A stretch of 64,000 nucleotides of DNA from Bog-473 sp963828825 (GTDB lineage: Bacteria > Actinomycetota > Acidimicrobiia > Acidimicrobiales > RAAP-2). Shown in pieces: positions 27,144-36,064 of this stretch (its first letter is position 1; the number at the start of each line of letters is the position of its first letter). The translations under genes and the position numbers were made by a program. The stretch is taken from assembly GCA_963828825.1 (NCBI GenBank), contig CAWHGF010000008.1:62001-126000 (forward strand), read 5' to 3'. The notes below the pieces were generated by a model. The model did no database searches. It had not been told where the DNA came from and saw only the letters and a program-made list of their open reading frames with translations.

Positions 27144-27749
27144 ATGGTCGACGAGACGAGTGACCGGCCGAGGCTCACCCCAAAGGGAGCACGCACCCGG
27201 GCACGAATAGTGGAGGAGGCCGCCGCCCTGATCCATGAACGCGGGGTCGCGGGCACCACCTTGGAAGACGTCAAGGTGGCGGCGGAAGTCAGCGGCTCTC
27301 AGATGTACCACTACTTTCCCGACAAGAACGAACTCGTGCAGGCTGTCATCGATTACCAGGCCGAGACCATCGTCAATCGCCAGCGGCACGCACTCAGCAG
27401 CGCGAACGGAGTCGAAGCCTGGCGGAACATGGTGATCACCGCAGCGAAGCGCACCAAAGCAAAGGGGGGCTGCCAACTTGGCTCGCTCGTTGGTCAACTC
27501 GCCGAGAGCGACCCCGAGGCCCGAGCGCTCATCGCAGCAGGGTTCGATCAGTGGGCAGCCGCAATCGGCGATGGGCTGAGATCCCTTCATGCCGACGGGA
27601 AGCTCCCGTCGGACATCGACCCGGACGACCTCGCCACTACTCTGCTCGCCACGCTCCAAGGGGGACTTCTACTCGCCCAGGTACAGCAGAGTCCCCGTCC
27701 GTTCGAGACTGCCGTCAATACCCTTCTCGCCCTTGCCATCGGCAGATGA
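27144..27749 (+). CDS. TetR/AcrR-family transcriptional regulator
   Basis: 201 residues from ATG. The N-terminal HTH (residues 15-60) reads TRARIVEEAAALIHERG, TTLEDVKVAAEVSGSQMYHY and FPDKNELVQAVI. The C-terminal ligand domain includes GGCQLGSLVGQLAESDPEAR, as in YxaF/LmrA-type repressors. Divergent from the SDR-DUF1330-SDR operon, its likely target. Confidence 0.9.
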   Translation: MVDETSDRPRLTPKGARTRARIVEEAAALIHERGVAGTTLEDVKVAAEVSGSQMYHYFPDKNELVQAVIDYQAETIVNRQRHALSSANGVEAWRNMVITAAKRTKAKGGCQLGSLVGQLAESDPEARALIAAGFDQWAAAIGDGLRSLHADGKLPSDIDPDDLATTLLATLQGGLLLAQVQQSPRPFETAVNTLLALAIGR

Positions 27750-27939
27750 GTCCAAGGCGGGTTCATTCACAGGCATCGCCGAGGTCTGCTCACGGCATTT
27801 GGATAGGTCAGTTGCGTGAGCACGATGCGCTTGCAGACCCGCTGCCATTCGGGATGCTGGACACATCGCTGTGCCCAGTGGGTTGCTCCGGGCTGGCTTT
27901 CCGTGAGCTCATTCAGCCCACCCTGACTGCTCGTGCCAT

Positions 27940-28302
27940 TTGGACGTGGACCGGCCTCGTCAAGATGAACGGAATTTCGTGACAGCTCCTCGCGTGGGGG
28001 AGACGTTCCACCTCGACCTCGACGGGACGGCAATTGCCGGCCGCTACATCGAAGTAGATCCCCCGCACCGCATGCTGCTGAGATGGGAGCGTCAAGGAAC
28101 CGACACCGCGACGCCGACACCTACATTCATTGAGATCACGCTCACGCCGACGAGTGACGGCACAAATGTGAGGGTGCAATTCTCCGGCCTAAGTGCGGAG
28201 GATGCCGCTTTCTATCCGCAACTCTGGGCGCGCCACCTTGACCGGATCGCAACTGCCTTGGCTGGCGAGAGCCTGACCCGCTCGACGGGACAGCCGATCT
28301 GA
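27940..28302 (+). pseudogene. SRPBCC/AHSA1-like protein lacking its N-terminus
   Basis: Reads TAPRVGETFHLDLDG, GRYIEVDPPHRMLLRWER and a closing helix WARHLDRIATALAG, the second half of an Aha1-type START domain. The first 50-60 residues are missing; a GTG at 27979 could start a short product. The 190 bases upstream show no homologous start. Likely a truncated gene. Confidence 0.6.
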
Positions 28303-28325
28303 ATCGGACGTTCTCCCAGGTCAGG

Positions 28326-28342
28326 CAGGGGTTCGAACATCA
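28326..28342 (-). repeat. Dispersed repeat, copy 3, inverted and shorter
   Basis: On the minus strand it reads ATGTTCGAACCCCTGCC, against ATGTTCGAACCCCTACC at 24630-24646: one mismatch in 17. Together with copy 2 it brackets the SDR/TetR segment as an inverted pair. Confidence 0.45.
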
Positions 28343-28418
28343 TCCTTTGTCTAGGTTGGGAAGTACCCGCGAAATACCGGCTCTGACCAGGGAAAACGTT
28401 GTCATTCCGACAACGCCG

Positions 28419-28462
28419 TGGAGGTGATGGGATTCGAACCCACGACCTCTGCCTTGCGAAAG
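28419..28462 (-). tRNA. Truncated tRNA 3' half, Ala(CGC)-like: probable integration scar
   Basis: On the minus strand the sequence carries an anticodon-loop-like TTCGCAA, a GGCAG stem strand, a T-arm (GTGGG-TTCGAAT-CCCAT) and an acceptor strand ending CACCTCCA. The 5' side of the anticodon stem does not pair and no D-arm or 5' acceptor strand is found, so this is a fragment from the anticodon loop to the 3' end. Such fragments typically mark an att site left by an integrase. It lies just after the F420-reductase-like gene. Confidence 0.6.
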
Positions 28463-28470
28463 TGTGGTTC

Positions 28471-29106
28471 TCAGCGTCCAATGATCAGGGACCGTGCCTC
28501 TGCGGGACCGACTACAAGATCGTGAAGGTCGCCGCCCACCTCGAGTCGGCTCGACTGTTCGATCCCGCCGATCCTCATCGGCTCGAAGCCCGCCGTTCGG
28601 ATCAGGCGCTCGACTTCGTCGCTCCCATGCTCGTCCTCGGACACGTAGAACAGAACCGCGGGCTCGGGCGACCGGTGGCTCGAGGACTCGAAGAGATCGG
28701 CCGACATGGTGCCGAACGCAATGGCAAAGCGTGTCCCGATCGGCAACCACCCAGCAACAACTTGGCCCGATGACTGCCCTTCCGGTAGGAGTCGCACGAC
28801 CTTGCCTTGTGCGTCGAGTCCGACCGGATTGCTCGGAACGACGAGAGACGTGTCTCCCAGCGCGTCGGCGATCTCGTCGATGACGTCTTTCAACACGGAA
28901 AACCGCAGCGCAAGGACGACGGCATCGGCTCCCTGCAAAGCGCTCCGGTTGTCGAGTGCGACGACCGCCGCTCCGCCGATTGCCGCGGCCAGCTTTCGCG
29001 CCGACTCCTTGTCGGCGCTCGAGAGCTGGAGGGCCTCGCCACCGGCAGCAAGCTGACGCGCGATGGCCGATCCGATGCCTCCGGTGCCGATGATCGCCGT
29101 GGTCAT
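28471..29106 (-). CDS. NADPH-dependent F420 reductase-like / NAD(P)-binding protein
   Basis: 211 residues from ATG. The Rossmann N-terminus is TTAIIGTGGIGSAIARQLAAGG. VVLALRFSVLKDVIDEIAD, VVPSNPVG and a central TRFAIAFGTM match the F420-dependent NADP reductase/YrbE-like family, though F420 use is not proven. It ends 8 bases before the tRNA fragment. Confidence 0.75.
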   Translation of the reverse strand: MTTAIIGTGGIGSAIARQLAAGGEALQLSSADKESARKLAAAIGGAAVVALDNRSALQGADAVVLALRFSVLKDVIDEIADALGDTSLVVPSNPVGLDAQGKVVRLLPEGQSSGQVVAGWLPIGTRFAIAFGTMSADLFESSSHRSPEPAVLFYVSEDEHGSDEVERLIRTAGFEPMRIGGIEQSSRLEVGGDLHDLVVGPAEARSLIIGR

Positions 29107-29134
29107 GATGGAGACCTGCGCCCCGTCAGGAAGC

Positions 29135-30045
29135 TCACTCCGACTTGCTCGATGGCCATTGATCGGGGAACCAATCTCCCCCCGGGTCCGTCGTTTGTCC
29201 CACTTCGATCAGATGACCATCGGGATCGCGGATATAACAACGGATTTCGTACTGGTGCTGCTTCGGTGGCGTCAGGAATTCCGCACCGCGCGCGCTCCAT
29301 TCGGTGTACACAGCGTGCATGTCCGTCACTCGTATATTGAGGAAACTGCTGACCCGGTTGGGATCGGCGGGCGTCTCAAGGGTGACCTCCGGCTTGTCGT
29401 CGGTCGGCCCTCCGCCGACGTTGATGATGATCCAACTGTTCGACAGTTGGACATACGTGAGCCCTCCGGGTCCGGAGAACGCATCCTGCCCCCGAGCACA
29501 TCGGTGTAGAAGCGGCGAGAGCGCTCGACATCGTCCGACACGATGAAGTGGGCCAGCACGATTCCCTCTGGGGGCGTTGGGAGCTCGTCGGCGGGCGTGC
29601 TCGATGGCCAGTGATCGGGCACCCAGTCCCCCTGCGGGTCGGTGGTCTGCCCCACTTCGATCAGGTGACCATCGGGATCACGGATGTAGCAACGGATCTC
29701 GTACTGGTGCTGCTTCGGAGGCGTCAGGAACTGAGCACCCCGCGCGCTCCATTCGGAGTACACCGTCTCCATGTCCTTGACCCGGATGTTGACGAAGCTG
29801 CTCACCCGATTTGGGTCGCCGGGCGTCTCCAGGGTGACCTCCGGCTTGTCGTCGGTCGGGCCTCCGCCGGCATTGATGACGATCCAACTATTGGACAGTG
29901 CGACGTTGGTCGGCCCTCCGGGGCTGGAGAAGGCGACCCGGCCCCCAAGGACTTCGGTGTAGAAGCGCCGAGAGCGCTCGACGTCGTCCGACACGATGAA
30001 GTGTGTGAGCAGGATTTCCTCTTGGGGCGGTGGGACCTCGGCCAT
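29135..30045 (-). pseudogene. Two-domain VOC (glyoxalase-like) protein, tandem duplication with a frameshift
   Basis: Reconstructed as about 303 residues: two nearly identical VOC domains in tandem, each with LAHFIVSDDVERSRRFYT (or LTHF), VLGG, NSWIVINAGGGPTDDKPEV, HQYEIRCYIRDPDGHLIEVG. The domains still match closely at DNA level, so the duplication is recent. One base is missing near 29485 in domain 2 (VLGGR then DAFSGPGG), which stops the first frame at 29326. VOC proteins act as lyases, dioxygenases or resistance proteins; substrate unknown. Confidence 0.8.
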
Positions 30046-30071
30046 CTGCTACCTCCGATGGTCTTCCACGG

Positions 30072-31445
30072 TCATGGCCGTGCCATCTGCGCCTGCATGG
30101 GCTGCAAAGGCGGCGGCATTTTGGCGATCTCCATTCGAAGGGTTTTGAAAGCCGAATCGAAGATGGTCGAGAAACTCGGGAACGGCTGGATGACGTCGCT
30201 CAACACCTCCAACGGAACGCGGGCGCGTATGGCGAGCGTCGCCTGCTGGAGCCACTCGCCGGCCTCGGGTCCGAGGGCGTAAGCGCCGGTCAACCGGGCG
30301 CCGTCGCTGAGCAGGGTCAAGAATCCGTTCGACTGGGCGTACTGGTGGCTGTACGTCGCGGTCTTGGACACGTCGGTCAAGAGCGTTGTGCTGCTGTAGG
30401 GTGCCTCCGCGGCACCGACGGCGGCCGCCTGCGGATCGGTGTACGTGACGCGCGGCACGGCTTCGTAGTTCGTCGGGTGGCTCTCTCCGGCGATGTTCGC
30501 CGCCACGACGTCTCCCTCGTACTCGCCGACGTGTGTCAGGGGCCAGATCCCGTTGACATCCCCAATGGCCCAAATGTTGTCGCCGGCACGCAGATACTCG
30601 TCCACCACGACGCCGTGTGGGTTTGCCTCGATACCGACCGTCTCGAGCCCGATCCCTTCGACACGGGGACGGCGGCCGGTCGCCACGAGCAGTCGCTCTC
30701 CTTGTACCGAGGTCCCGTCCGAGAGCCTCAGGACGTAGTCGTCGCCGTCGCGCGAGGCCTCCGCGGCCTGGACTCCGAGGTGCAACTCGATCCCGTCCCG
30801 CCGCAGTGCCTCGGTCAGAGCCACGCCGAGGGGGGCCGGCTCTCGTGGGATCAGCCGATCGGCGCCCTCGACGAGCACGGCCTGACCACCGAGCCGCCGT
30901 ACCACCTGTGCGATCTCGACACCGGCCGAGCCACCGCCGAGCACGATGAGGCGGCTGGGAACCGTCTTCATGGCCGTCGCTTCGCGCGTGCCCCACACGC
31001 CGTCCAGGCCGTCGAGCCCCGGAATGGGTGGCACGAAAGGATCCGCGCCCGTCGCCACGACGACATGCTCCGCCGTGTGGCGAGTGCCGTCCACGTCGAC
31101 CACGCCGGGCCCGGCGAGCCGGCCCACGCCCCGGACCAGCGCGATGCCCCGATCCGCCAGCCATTTCTCCTGTCCCGCATCCGAATAGTCGGACACCATG
31201 TAGTCCCGCCAGTCCAGCGCCGCCTGCACGTTCACCTCGGCGCTGGCGCCGACGTCGCGGGCGCCCTGGACCGCCTCCCCCGGACGCAAGAGGGACTTGG
31301 ACGGGATGCACGCCCAGTAGGAGCACTCGCCGCCGACCAGCTCCCGCTCGACGACGGCGACCCGAAGCCCACGCGCCGCGATGGCCCCGGCGCAGTGCTC
31401 GCCGGGCGCACCGCCGCCCAGCACGATCACGTCGAAATCGCTCAT
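30072..31445 (-). CDS. Class I pyridine nucleotide-disulfide oxidoreductase
   Basis: 457 residues from ATG. FAD loop VIVLGGGAPGEHCAG, redox-active disulfide in GGECSYWACIPSK (C-x4-C), NAD(P) loop VLGGGSAGVEIAQ, and AIGDVNG for the FAD pyrophosphate. The C-terminal dimerisation domain is short and lacks the HxxxxE pair typical of lipoamide dehydrogenases; it is closer to mercuric-reductase-like proteins of unknown substrate. It overlaps the upstream VOC gene (ATGA). Confidence 0.85.
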   Translation of the reverse strand: MSDFDVIVLGGGAPGEHCAGAIAARGLRVAVVERELVGGECSYWACIPSKSLLRPGEAVQGARDVGASAEVNVQAALDWRDYMVSDYSDAGQEKWLADRGIALVRGVGRLAGPGVVDVDGTRHTAEHVVVATGADPFVPPIPGLDGLDGVWGTREATAMKTVPSRLIVLGGGSAGVEIAQVVRRLGGQAVLVEGADRLIPREPAPLGVALTEALRRDGIELHLGVQAAEASRDGDDYVLRLSDGTSVQGERLLVATGRRPRVEGIGLETVGIEANPHGVVVDEYLRAGDNIWAIGDVNGIWPLTHVGEYEGDVVAANIAGESHPTNYEAVPRVTYTDPQAAAVGAAEAPYSSTTLLTDVSKTATYSHQYAQSNGFLTLLSDGARLTGAYALGPEAGEWLQQATLAIRARVPLEVLSDVIQPFPSFSTIFDSAFKTLRMEIAKMPPPLQPMQAQMARP

Positions 31446-32119
31446 ACGGGAAGCTCCTGGCCGCTCTGTTCGCGCACCATGTACTCGGCGTACCAGTCGG
31501 GCCAGTCCGGGTCGGCCCGGCCGATGCGCTTCTCGTGCTCACCGTGGGCCGACTCGGCGCGGCGCAATGCCGCAGCCAGGTCACCGGCGGAGTTGAACGA
31601 GGTGGTGGTCGGATCGAGGCGGCCCGGGAGGCGATCGGTCACCTCTTGGAGCAGCCAGCTGTTGCCGTCGGGGTCTTCGAACGTGGCAAAGGAGTTGTAG
31701 CTCTTGTGATCCGGATCCGGCCCGTTGACCCGATCACCCGCCCCCTCAGGGTCGAGTTGCGCTCCGGGCGCTCCGGAATGGAACACCCCACTGACCTTGG
31801 CTCCCCGGCTGACAAGTTCGTCGCGCCCGGCTTCGATGTCAGACACGATCAGGTACAGGCCATGGGCAGATCCGGGTGGCGCCCCCGTGATGTGGGTGCC
31901 GAACTGCACAGAACACTGCGATCCCGGTGGCGTGAATTGCACGACCCGGAAGCCGTTGTCGAAGGAGAAGTCGGCGTCGAGCCTCCAGCCGAGGCCGGCG
32001 TAGAACGCCTTGGAGCGATCGGCGTCGGCCACGGGGATGACGACCGCCTCCAGCTTGAGATCGGCCGGTTCGCTGCTCGGCGATCCGCCGGGTGCGCTCT
32101 GTCCATCGACGGTGCTCAT
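31442..32119 (-). CDS. VOC family protein with a C-terminal extension
   Basis: 225 residues from ATG 32119, chosen for AGGAGAG eight bases upstream. One VOC fold (LEAVVIPVADADRSKAFYAG, FEDPDGNSWLLQEV), then about 50 residues ending DWPDWYAEYMVREQSGQ, an extension common on actinobacterial glyoxalase-like proteins. Translationally coupled to the disulfide oxidoreductase. Confidence 0.85.
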   Translation of the reverse strand: MSTVDGQSAPGGSPSSEPADLKLEAVVIPVADADRSKAFYAGLGWRLDADFSFDNGFRVVQFTPPGSQCSVQFGTHITGAPPGSAHGLYLIVSDIEAGRDELVSRGAKVSGVFHSGAPGAQLDPEGAGDRVNGPDPDHKSYNSFATFEDPDGNSWLLQEVTDRLPGRLDPTTTSFNSAGDLAAALRRAESAHGEHEKRIGRADPDWPDWYAEYMVREQSGQELPV

Positions 32120-32324
32120 CCGGCTCTCCTCTGTCTGGTCCCGAAGGGATTGTCGCACCCAGGCGAACGCCTTGCACCTGAAACATCCCTCGCACTCGGG
32201 GTTCGACGTCGTTCCAGCGTACGGGGGTCGAATGGCGATGCACGGGTGCACGTCTCCCCGTCCGACGAGCAGCTCGAGTTCCTGGTCGAGAACCCGAGCG
32301 GGGACGGCGCCCGACCCCCCAGGG

Positions 32325-32939
32325 TCAGCGTTTGATACCGATGCTCTTGCCTTCGGTGTACCGGATCGGCTCCTCCAATGTGTCGACGAGGAATTGATCC
32401 CGGTCTCCTCGTTCCCACGCCTCCCTCAACCCCGGAGCCGCCAAGTCGAAGTCGGGCCGAATTTTCTTGAACACGCCCCTCAGATCTACGTGGAGCTCTG
32501 CCATCGTGGGCCGGCCCCAGTACCAGTATCCGTTGTAGATCTTGAAGATCTTGAGTCCGGGCTCGAGGACGAACGTGTGGGGGATCATCGGATCGTGCGG
32601 CTCATCCGTGAACTCTTTGATGTCCAGATCCTTCTGGACGACCCGATCGGGGTCCGACAGGAACGGCCACGTGGCGCCCAGCGCGTCCCGGAACTCATTG
32701 ATGTTCAGCTGATTGTCGGTCGAGATGAGGGCCAATCGCGTGTAAGCATTCCTGAACTCGGGATACACGTCGACCAATTGCCCTACGAACTGATGCTCTT
32801 TGGGATCGAAGCCGCCACGGGACAGATGGAGCACCATCGGGTTGCCCCCCTGGAGCTCCGACAGGGACCGCCGCCGGCCGGATTGATCGGCGAGCTCGTA
32901 GTCGGGAAACGTCTCGCCTTCACGGATGTCGCTGCGCAT
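32325..32939 (-). CDS. Redoxin (AhpC/TSA-like) protein lacking the peroxidatic Cys
   Basis: 204 residues from ATG. Thioredoxin-fold pattern: FPDYELADQSGRRRSL, then LALISTDN and DPMIPHTFVLEPGLKIFKIYNG. The active-site loop reads RGGFDPKEHQ, with Asp where the paralogue at 37079 has Cys (RGNYCPKEHQ). It therefore probably cannot act as a Cys-based peroxidase. Its start lies inside the 3' end of the GH15 gene. Confidence 0.78.
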   Translation of the reverse strand: MRSDIREGETFPDYELADQSGRRRSLSELQGGNPMVLHLSRGGFDPKEHQFVGQLVDVYPEFRNAYTRLALISTDNQLNINEFRDALGATWPFLSDPDRVVQKDLDIKEFTDEPHDPMIPHTFVLEPGLKIFKIYNGYWYWGRPTMAELHVDLRGVFKKIRPDFDLAAPGLREAWERGDRDQFLVDTLEEPIRYTEGKSIGIKR

Positions 32940-34888
32940 GTGGCCTCCAAACTCGAAAGGGTCTGGTCCAAAGATCCCACGGGAGTCCAGCAGATGTTCA
33001 AGTCGGTTGCGCCTGTCGCTCGCTCTCGAGAAATTGCCCAGGCCGCGTTGACGAGCCCGATATGGCTGAACGCCTGCGGGAAGTTGCCAAGGAGCTCCCC
33101 GCTGACTGGATCGACCTCCTCGGCCAGCAGGCCGACCTCATTGACGAAGGCGGCGGCACGCTCGAAAACGGCCCGGGCCCGAACCGGCTGGCCTGCCTGG
33201 GCCAGGGCCTGGGCCAGCCAGAAGGTGCACAAAAGGAAGGTGCCCTCCTCACCCTCGAGGCCGTCGTGGGACCGATAGCGATAGACCAATCCCCGCTGGT
33301 CGGTGAGCCGCTCCTCTGTCGCGTCGACCGTGGCCAGCACCCTCGGATCGTCCGCCGGGAGAAATCCCACCAGGGGCACCATGAGGTTGGAGGCGTCAAG
33401 CTCGTCCGAGCCAAAGGACTGGGTGAAGGCCTTGGCCCGGTCACTCCAGCCCTTGGTCACGATCGCCTCACGGATCTGGTCCCGCGTCTGCGTCCATGAC
33501 CCGATTCGAGAGGAGGCGTTGAGACGGTCGGCCAGGATCACCGCTCGATCGAGGGCCACCCAGCACATCAGCTTGGAATACAAGAAATCACGCGGCTCCC
33601 CCCGGATCTCCCAGATTCCTTGGTCCTTCTCCTGCCACCGGCGGGCGGCGGTGTCGGCCAGCTGCACGAGGAACTTTCGCGTGGCTGGTGCCAGGTCGGT
33701 GGGCGTATCCCACTTGCCCGAGTCGGACAGTGGCCCGACCCGGTGGGTGTCGTCGAACAGGTGGTCAGACATGCGGTACACCGCGTTGAGCAACTCGCCG
33801 TAGACGTCGAGCTGGCGTTGTTTCCAGGCCGCGTTGCCCACCCGAACCGGCGCCGAGTGCCGCCAGCCCTCCAGCTGCGGCAGCTCCCGCTCGGTCAGGT
33901 CCCGTTCACCGCCGATGCCGAACATGATCTGCAAGGCACCGCCCCGGTCGAGCGAGCCGGCCGCGGACGAGGAGACGTAATCGAAGAACTGGTTGGCTTC
34001 GTCGGGACAAGCCGCCACCCAAAGGGCCTGGATCGTGAAGGAAGCGTCCCGGACCCAGGCATAGCGGTAGTCCCAGTTCCGGGAGCCGCCCACCACCTCG
34101 GGCAACGACGTGGTCGCCGCCGCGCAGATAGCGCCGGTGGGTGCAAAGGAGAGTGACTGGAGCACCCGGCCGCTGTGGTGCACCATGTCTCGCCACGGAC
34201 CCACGTAGGCCTGGTGGAGCTCAGACCACGACTCCCACCCCGCCACGGTGTCTTCGAGCCGGGCGCGTATCTCCGACGGGCTCCAGACCCTGGCCGAACT
34301 GCCCTCAGTCTGGTTCCCGTGATGCAGGGCGAAGCCCATGCTTTCGCCTTGGGCAAGCTGGAACCGGCCCGAGGCCGCGGCGCGGTCCTGGTCGAGCGTC
34401 AGGGCCACGGACGTCGACAGCACCAGCCCGTCAGCGCTCCCTGACTCCGTCATTCCACCGTCGACCGCGTCGAGCGATGGATGTTTCAACCCGTAATCGG
34501 GGCGCGGGACGTACTCCAGGGACAAGTCGACCCGTCCCTCCGTGCACGTGGCGCGCCGCAGGAGAACGTGAGGCGCTCCTTTGCCGAGCTCGTGTCCTCG
34601 GTTGCCAGAACCCATGGCAAGTGCGTCGGTGATCGTGACCGAACCGGTCGGTGTGCGCAGCGTGGTCTCCAACACCATGGTGCGGTCCAGGTAGCGCCTG
34701 CTCACTTCCGTCGCGTTGGTGGCCCCGAAGAACCAGTGCCCGGCTTTCTCGTCGAGGAGGCGACCGAAGGTCGAGGGGCTGTCGAACCGTGGGAAGCAGA
34801 GCCAGTCGATCGACCCGCCCCGACTGACCAGCGCAGCGCTGTGCCGATCCGACAGGAGCGCATAGTCAGCTATGGGGGTCGTGGTCAC
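32783..34888 (-). CDS. Glycoside hydrolase family 15 protein (glucoamylase/trehalase-like)
   Basis: Up to 701 residues. An N-terminal beta-sandwich (YALLSDRHSAALVSRGGSIDW) and an (alpha/alpha)6 barrel with NWDYRYAWVRDASFTIQA, GIWEIRGEPRDFLYSKLMCW (catalytic Glu region) and LLAEEVDPVSGELLGNFPQA (second Glu). It releases glucose from trehalose or alpha-glucans. The frame runs 157 bases into the next gene; the fold should end near FSHIGLVNAAWAI, so the last 60 residues are extra, from a lost stop or a frameshift. GC-rich promoter side at 34889. Confidence 0.87.
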   Translation of the reverse strand: MTTTPIADYALLSDRHSAALVSRGGSIDWLCFPRFDSPSTFGRLLDEKAGHWFFGATNATEVSRRYLDRTMVLETTLRTPTGSVTITDALAMGSGNRGHELGKGAPHVLLRRATCTEGRVDLSLEYVPRPDYGLKHPSLDAVDGGMTESGSADGLVLSTSVALTLDQDRAAASGRFQLAQGESMGFALHHGNQTEGSSARVWSPSEIRARLEDTVAGWESWSELHQAYVGPWRDMVHHSGRVLQSLSFAPTGAICAAATTSLPEVVGGSRNWDYRYAWVRDASFTIQALWVAACPDEANQFFDYVSSSAAGSLDRGGALQIMFGIGGERDLTERELPQLEGWRHSAPVRVGNAAWKQRQLDVYGELLNAVYRMSDHLFDDTHRVGPLSDSGKWDTPTDLAPATRKFLVQLADTAARRWQEKDQGIWEIRGEPRDFLYSKLMCWVALDRAVILADRLNASSRIGSWTQTRDQIREAIVTKGWSDRAKAFTQSFGSDELDASNLMVPLVGFLPADDPRVLATVDATEERLTDQRGLVYRYRSHDGLEGEEGTFLLCTFWLAQALAQAGQPVRARAVFERAAAFVNEVGLLAEEVDPVSGELLGNFPQAFSHIGLVNAAWAISRERATGATDLNICWTPVGSLDQTLSSLEATCAATSVKARRFPTTSSPINPAGGGPCRSSRGATRWCSICPVAASIPKSISS

Positions 34889-35186
34889 GTGAACTCCTTC
34901 GCTCGTGGATGCGCAAGATCCGATCTGGCAGCGCCGATGAGCATCGGATCAGATCTGCCCAACTGCGACTGGAGATGGGCTATCGGGCTATCGGACTGGC
35001 ATACTCGAGCGAACCTAGCCCGAACGACTTGGACGGGGTAGCGGGTTAGCGGGTTGGCGGGTTGGCGGGTTGGAGGGCGGCGCCAAACCGTTTACGCCGC
35101 ACTAAGGTTTGTCCCGCATCACCCTGCAAGGTGAGCTGTCTCGCGGTTCGGCCACTCACCCTCAGAAGTCGGGAGGTCGACCAACG
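34889..35186. other. Intergenic region with a short tandem repeat
   Basis: Divergent gap of about 300 bases between GH15 and the cupin. It contains four 8-bp units GCGGGTTA/GCGGGTTG at 35041-35072. No gene seen; it must hold both promoters. Confidence 0.45.
35041..35072 (+). repeat. 8-bp tandem repeat, 4 units
   Basis: GCGGGTTA followed by three GCGGGTTG units, a potential slippage tract in the GH15/cupin promoter region. Confidence 0.55.
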
Positions 35187-35606
35187 ATGGTGATCCACCA
35201 ACCAGACCAGGTTGAGTACAGGTCAGTTCTGCCCGAGGAGATCGATTGGAAGCCGTTTCCAGCGTTTCCGCCATCGGCGCGACTGGCAATCCTCGTCGGC
35301 GATCCATCGGAACCAGGGCCATACGTCATCCGGGTCAAGGTCCCCTCGAGCGTCAAGCTGATGCCACACCAGCACCCGGAGGACCGCGTCTACACGGTCA
35401 TTTCCGGCGTCTTCTACATCGGCCTGGGAAGCGTGTTCGATGAAGAGCGGCTGCAGGCCTATCCGCCGGGAGCCGTCATCGTGCTCCCCGGTGGTACCCC
35501 GCATTTCCACTGGGCGAAATCTGGAACCTACGTCACCCAAGTATCGGCCGTCGGACCGCTCGGCCTCGAATACATCGACCCGATCGACGATCCCCGGAAC
35601 CAGTGA
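35187..35606 (+). CDS. Cupin-domain protein
   Basis: 139 residues from ATG 35187, with GGGAGGT upstream. Cupin motif 1 is KLMPHQHPEDRVYTVISGVF with two His and a Glu-like acidic residue; motif 2 is YPPGAVIVLPGGTPHFHW. A single metal-binding beta-barrel, often a detoxification or small-molecule oxygenase fold. No operon partner. Confidence 0.85.
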   Translation: MVIHQPDQVEYRSVLPEEIDWKPFPAFPPSARLAILVGDPSEPGPYVIRVKVPSSVKLMPHQHPEDRVYTVISGVFYIGLGSVFDEERLQAYPPGAVIVLPGGTPHFHWAKSGTYVTQVSAVGPLGLEYIDPIDDPRNQ

Positions 35607-35726
35607 GCAAGGTCTGGTCTTTCGATGGCCACTCGACCCACGTCGCGGGAGTGGCATCGGTTAGAGCCGTTCGAGAGAAGTGCGCGTCACCGATTTCTGG
35701 ACAAGGCGTTCCGGGCCCCGGTCCGC

Positions 35727-35985
35727 CTAGCCGCTGGCAGAGAAGAGGAACTTCCGGGTCAGGCGCGCAACCGTGGCGGGCTTCTCGTCGAGTGCGAAAT
35801 GACCAGCGTCGAGAACGTGCACTTCGGCATTGGGCACGTCGCGCCGGTATGCCTCGGCTTCTTCGATCTGGAACGACGGGTCGAAGCGACCCCACAGAAC
35901 CAGGAGCGGCGGCTGGTCGTGGAGGAGCCACTCCTGCCACACGGTAGAAGATCGAAAGTCCGTCCACATCAATCGATTTGTAGTT
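35727..35985 (-). pseudogene. Alpha/beta-hydrolase remnant with an internal deletion
   Basis: The C-terminal part is clear: WQEWLLHDQPPLLVLWGRFD, then HVLDAGHFALDEKPATVA (catalytic Asp and His). About 15 residues of the usual N-terminus (YKSIDVDGLSIFYR) lie directly upstream in another frame. The nucleophile elbow and most of the fold are missing, so the gene has lost some 200 codons. Confidence 0.65.
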
Positions 35986-36064
35986 CGTCGCGCGCGTGCT
36001 TATCCGAGTCCGGGCCACACACAATCTTGCCTGATCGTCGCCGTCGCCGGCGGGCCGGCTTGGC

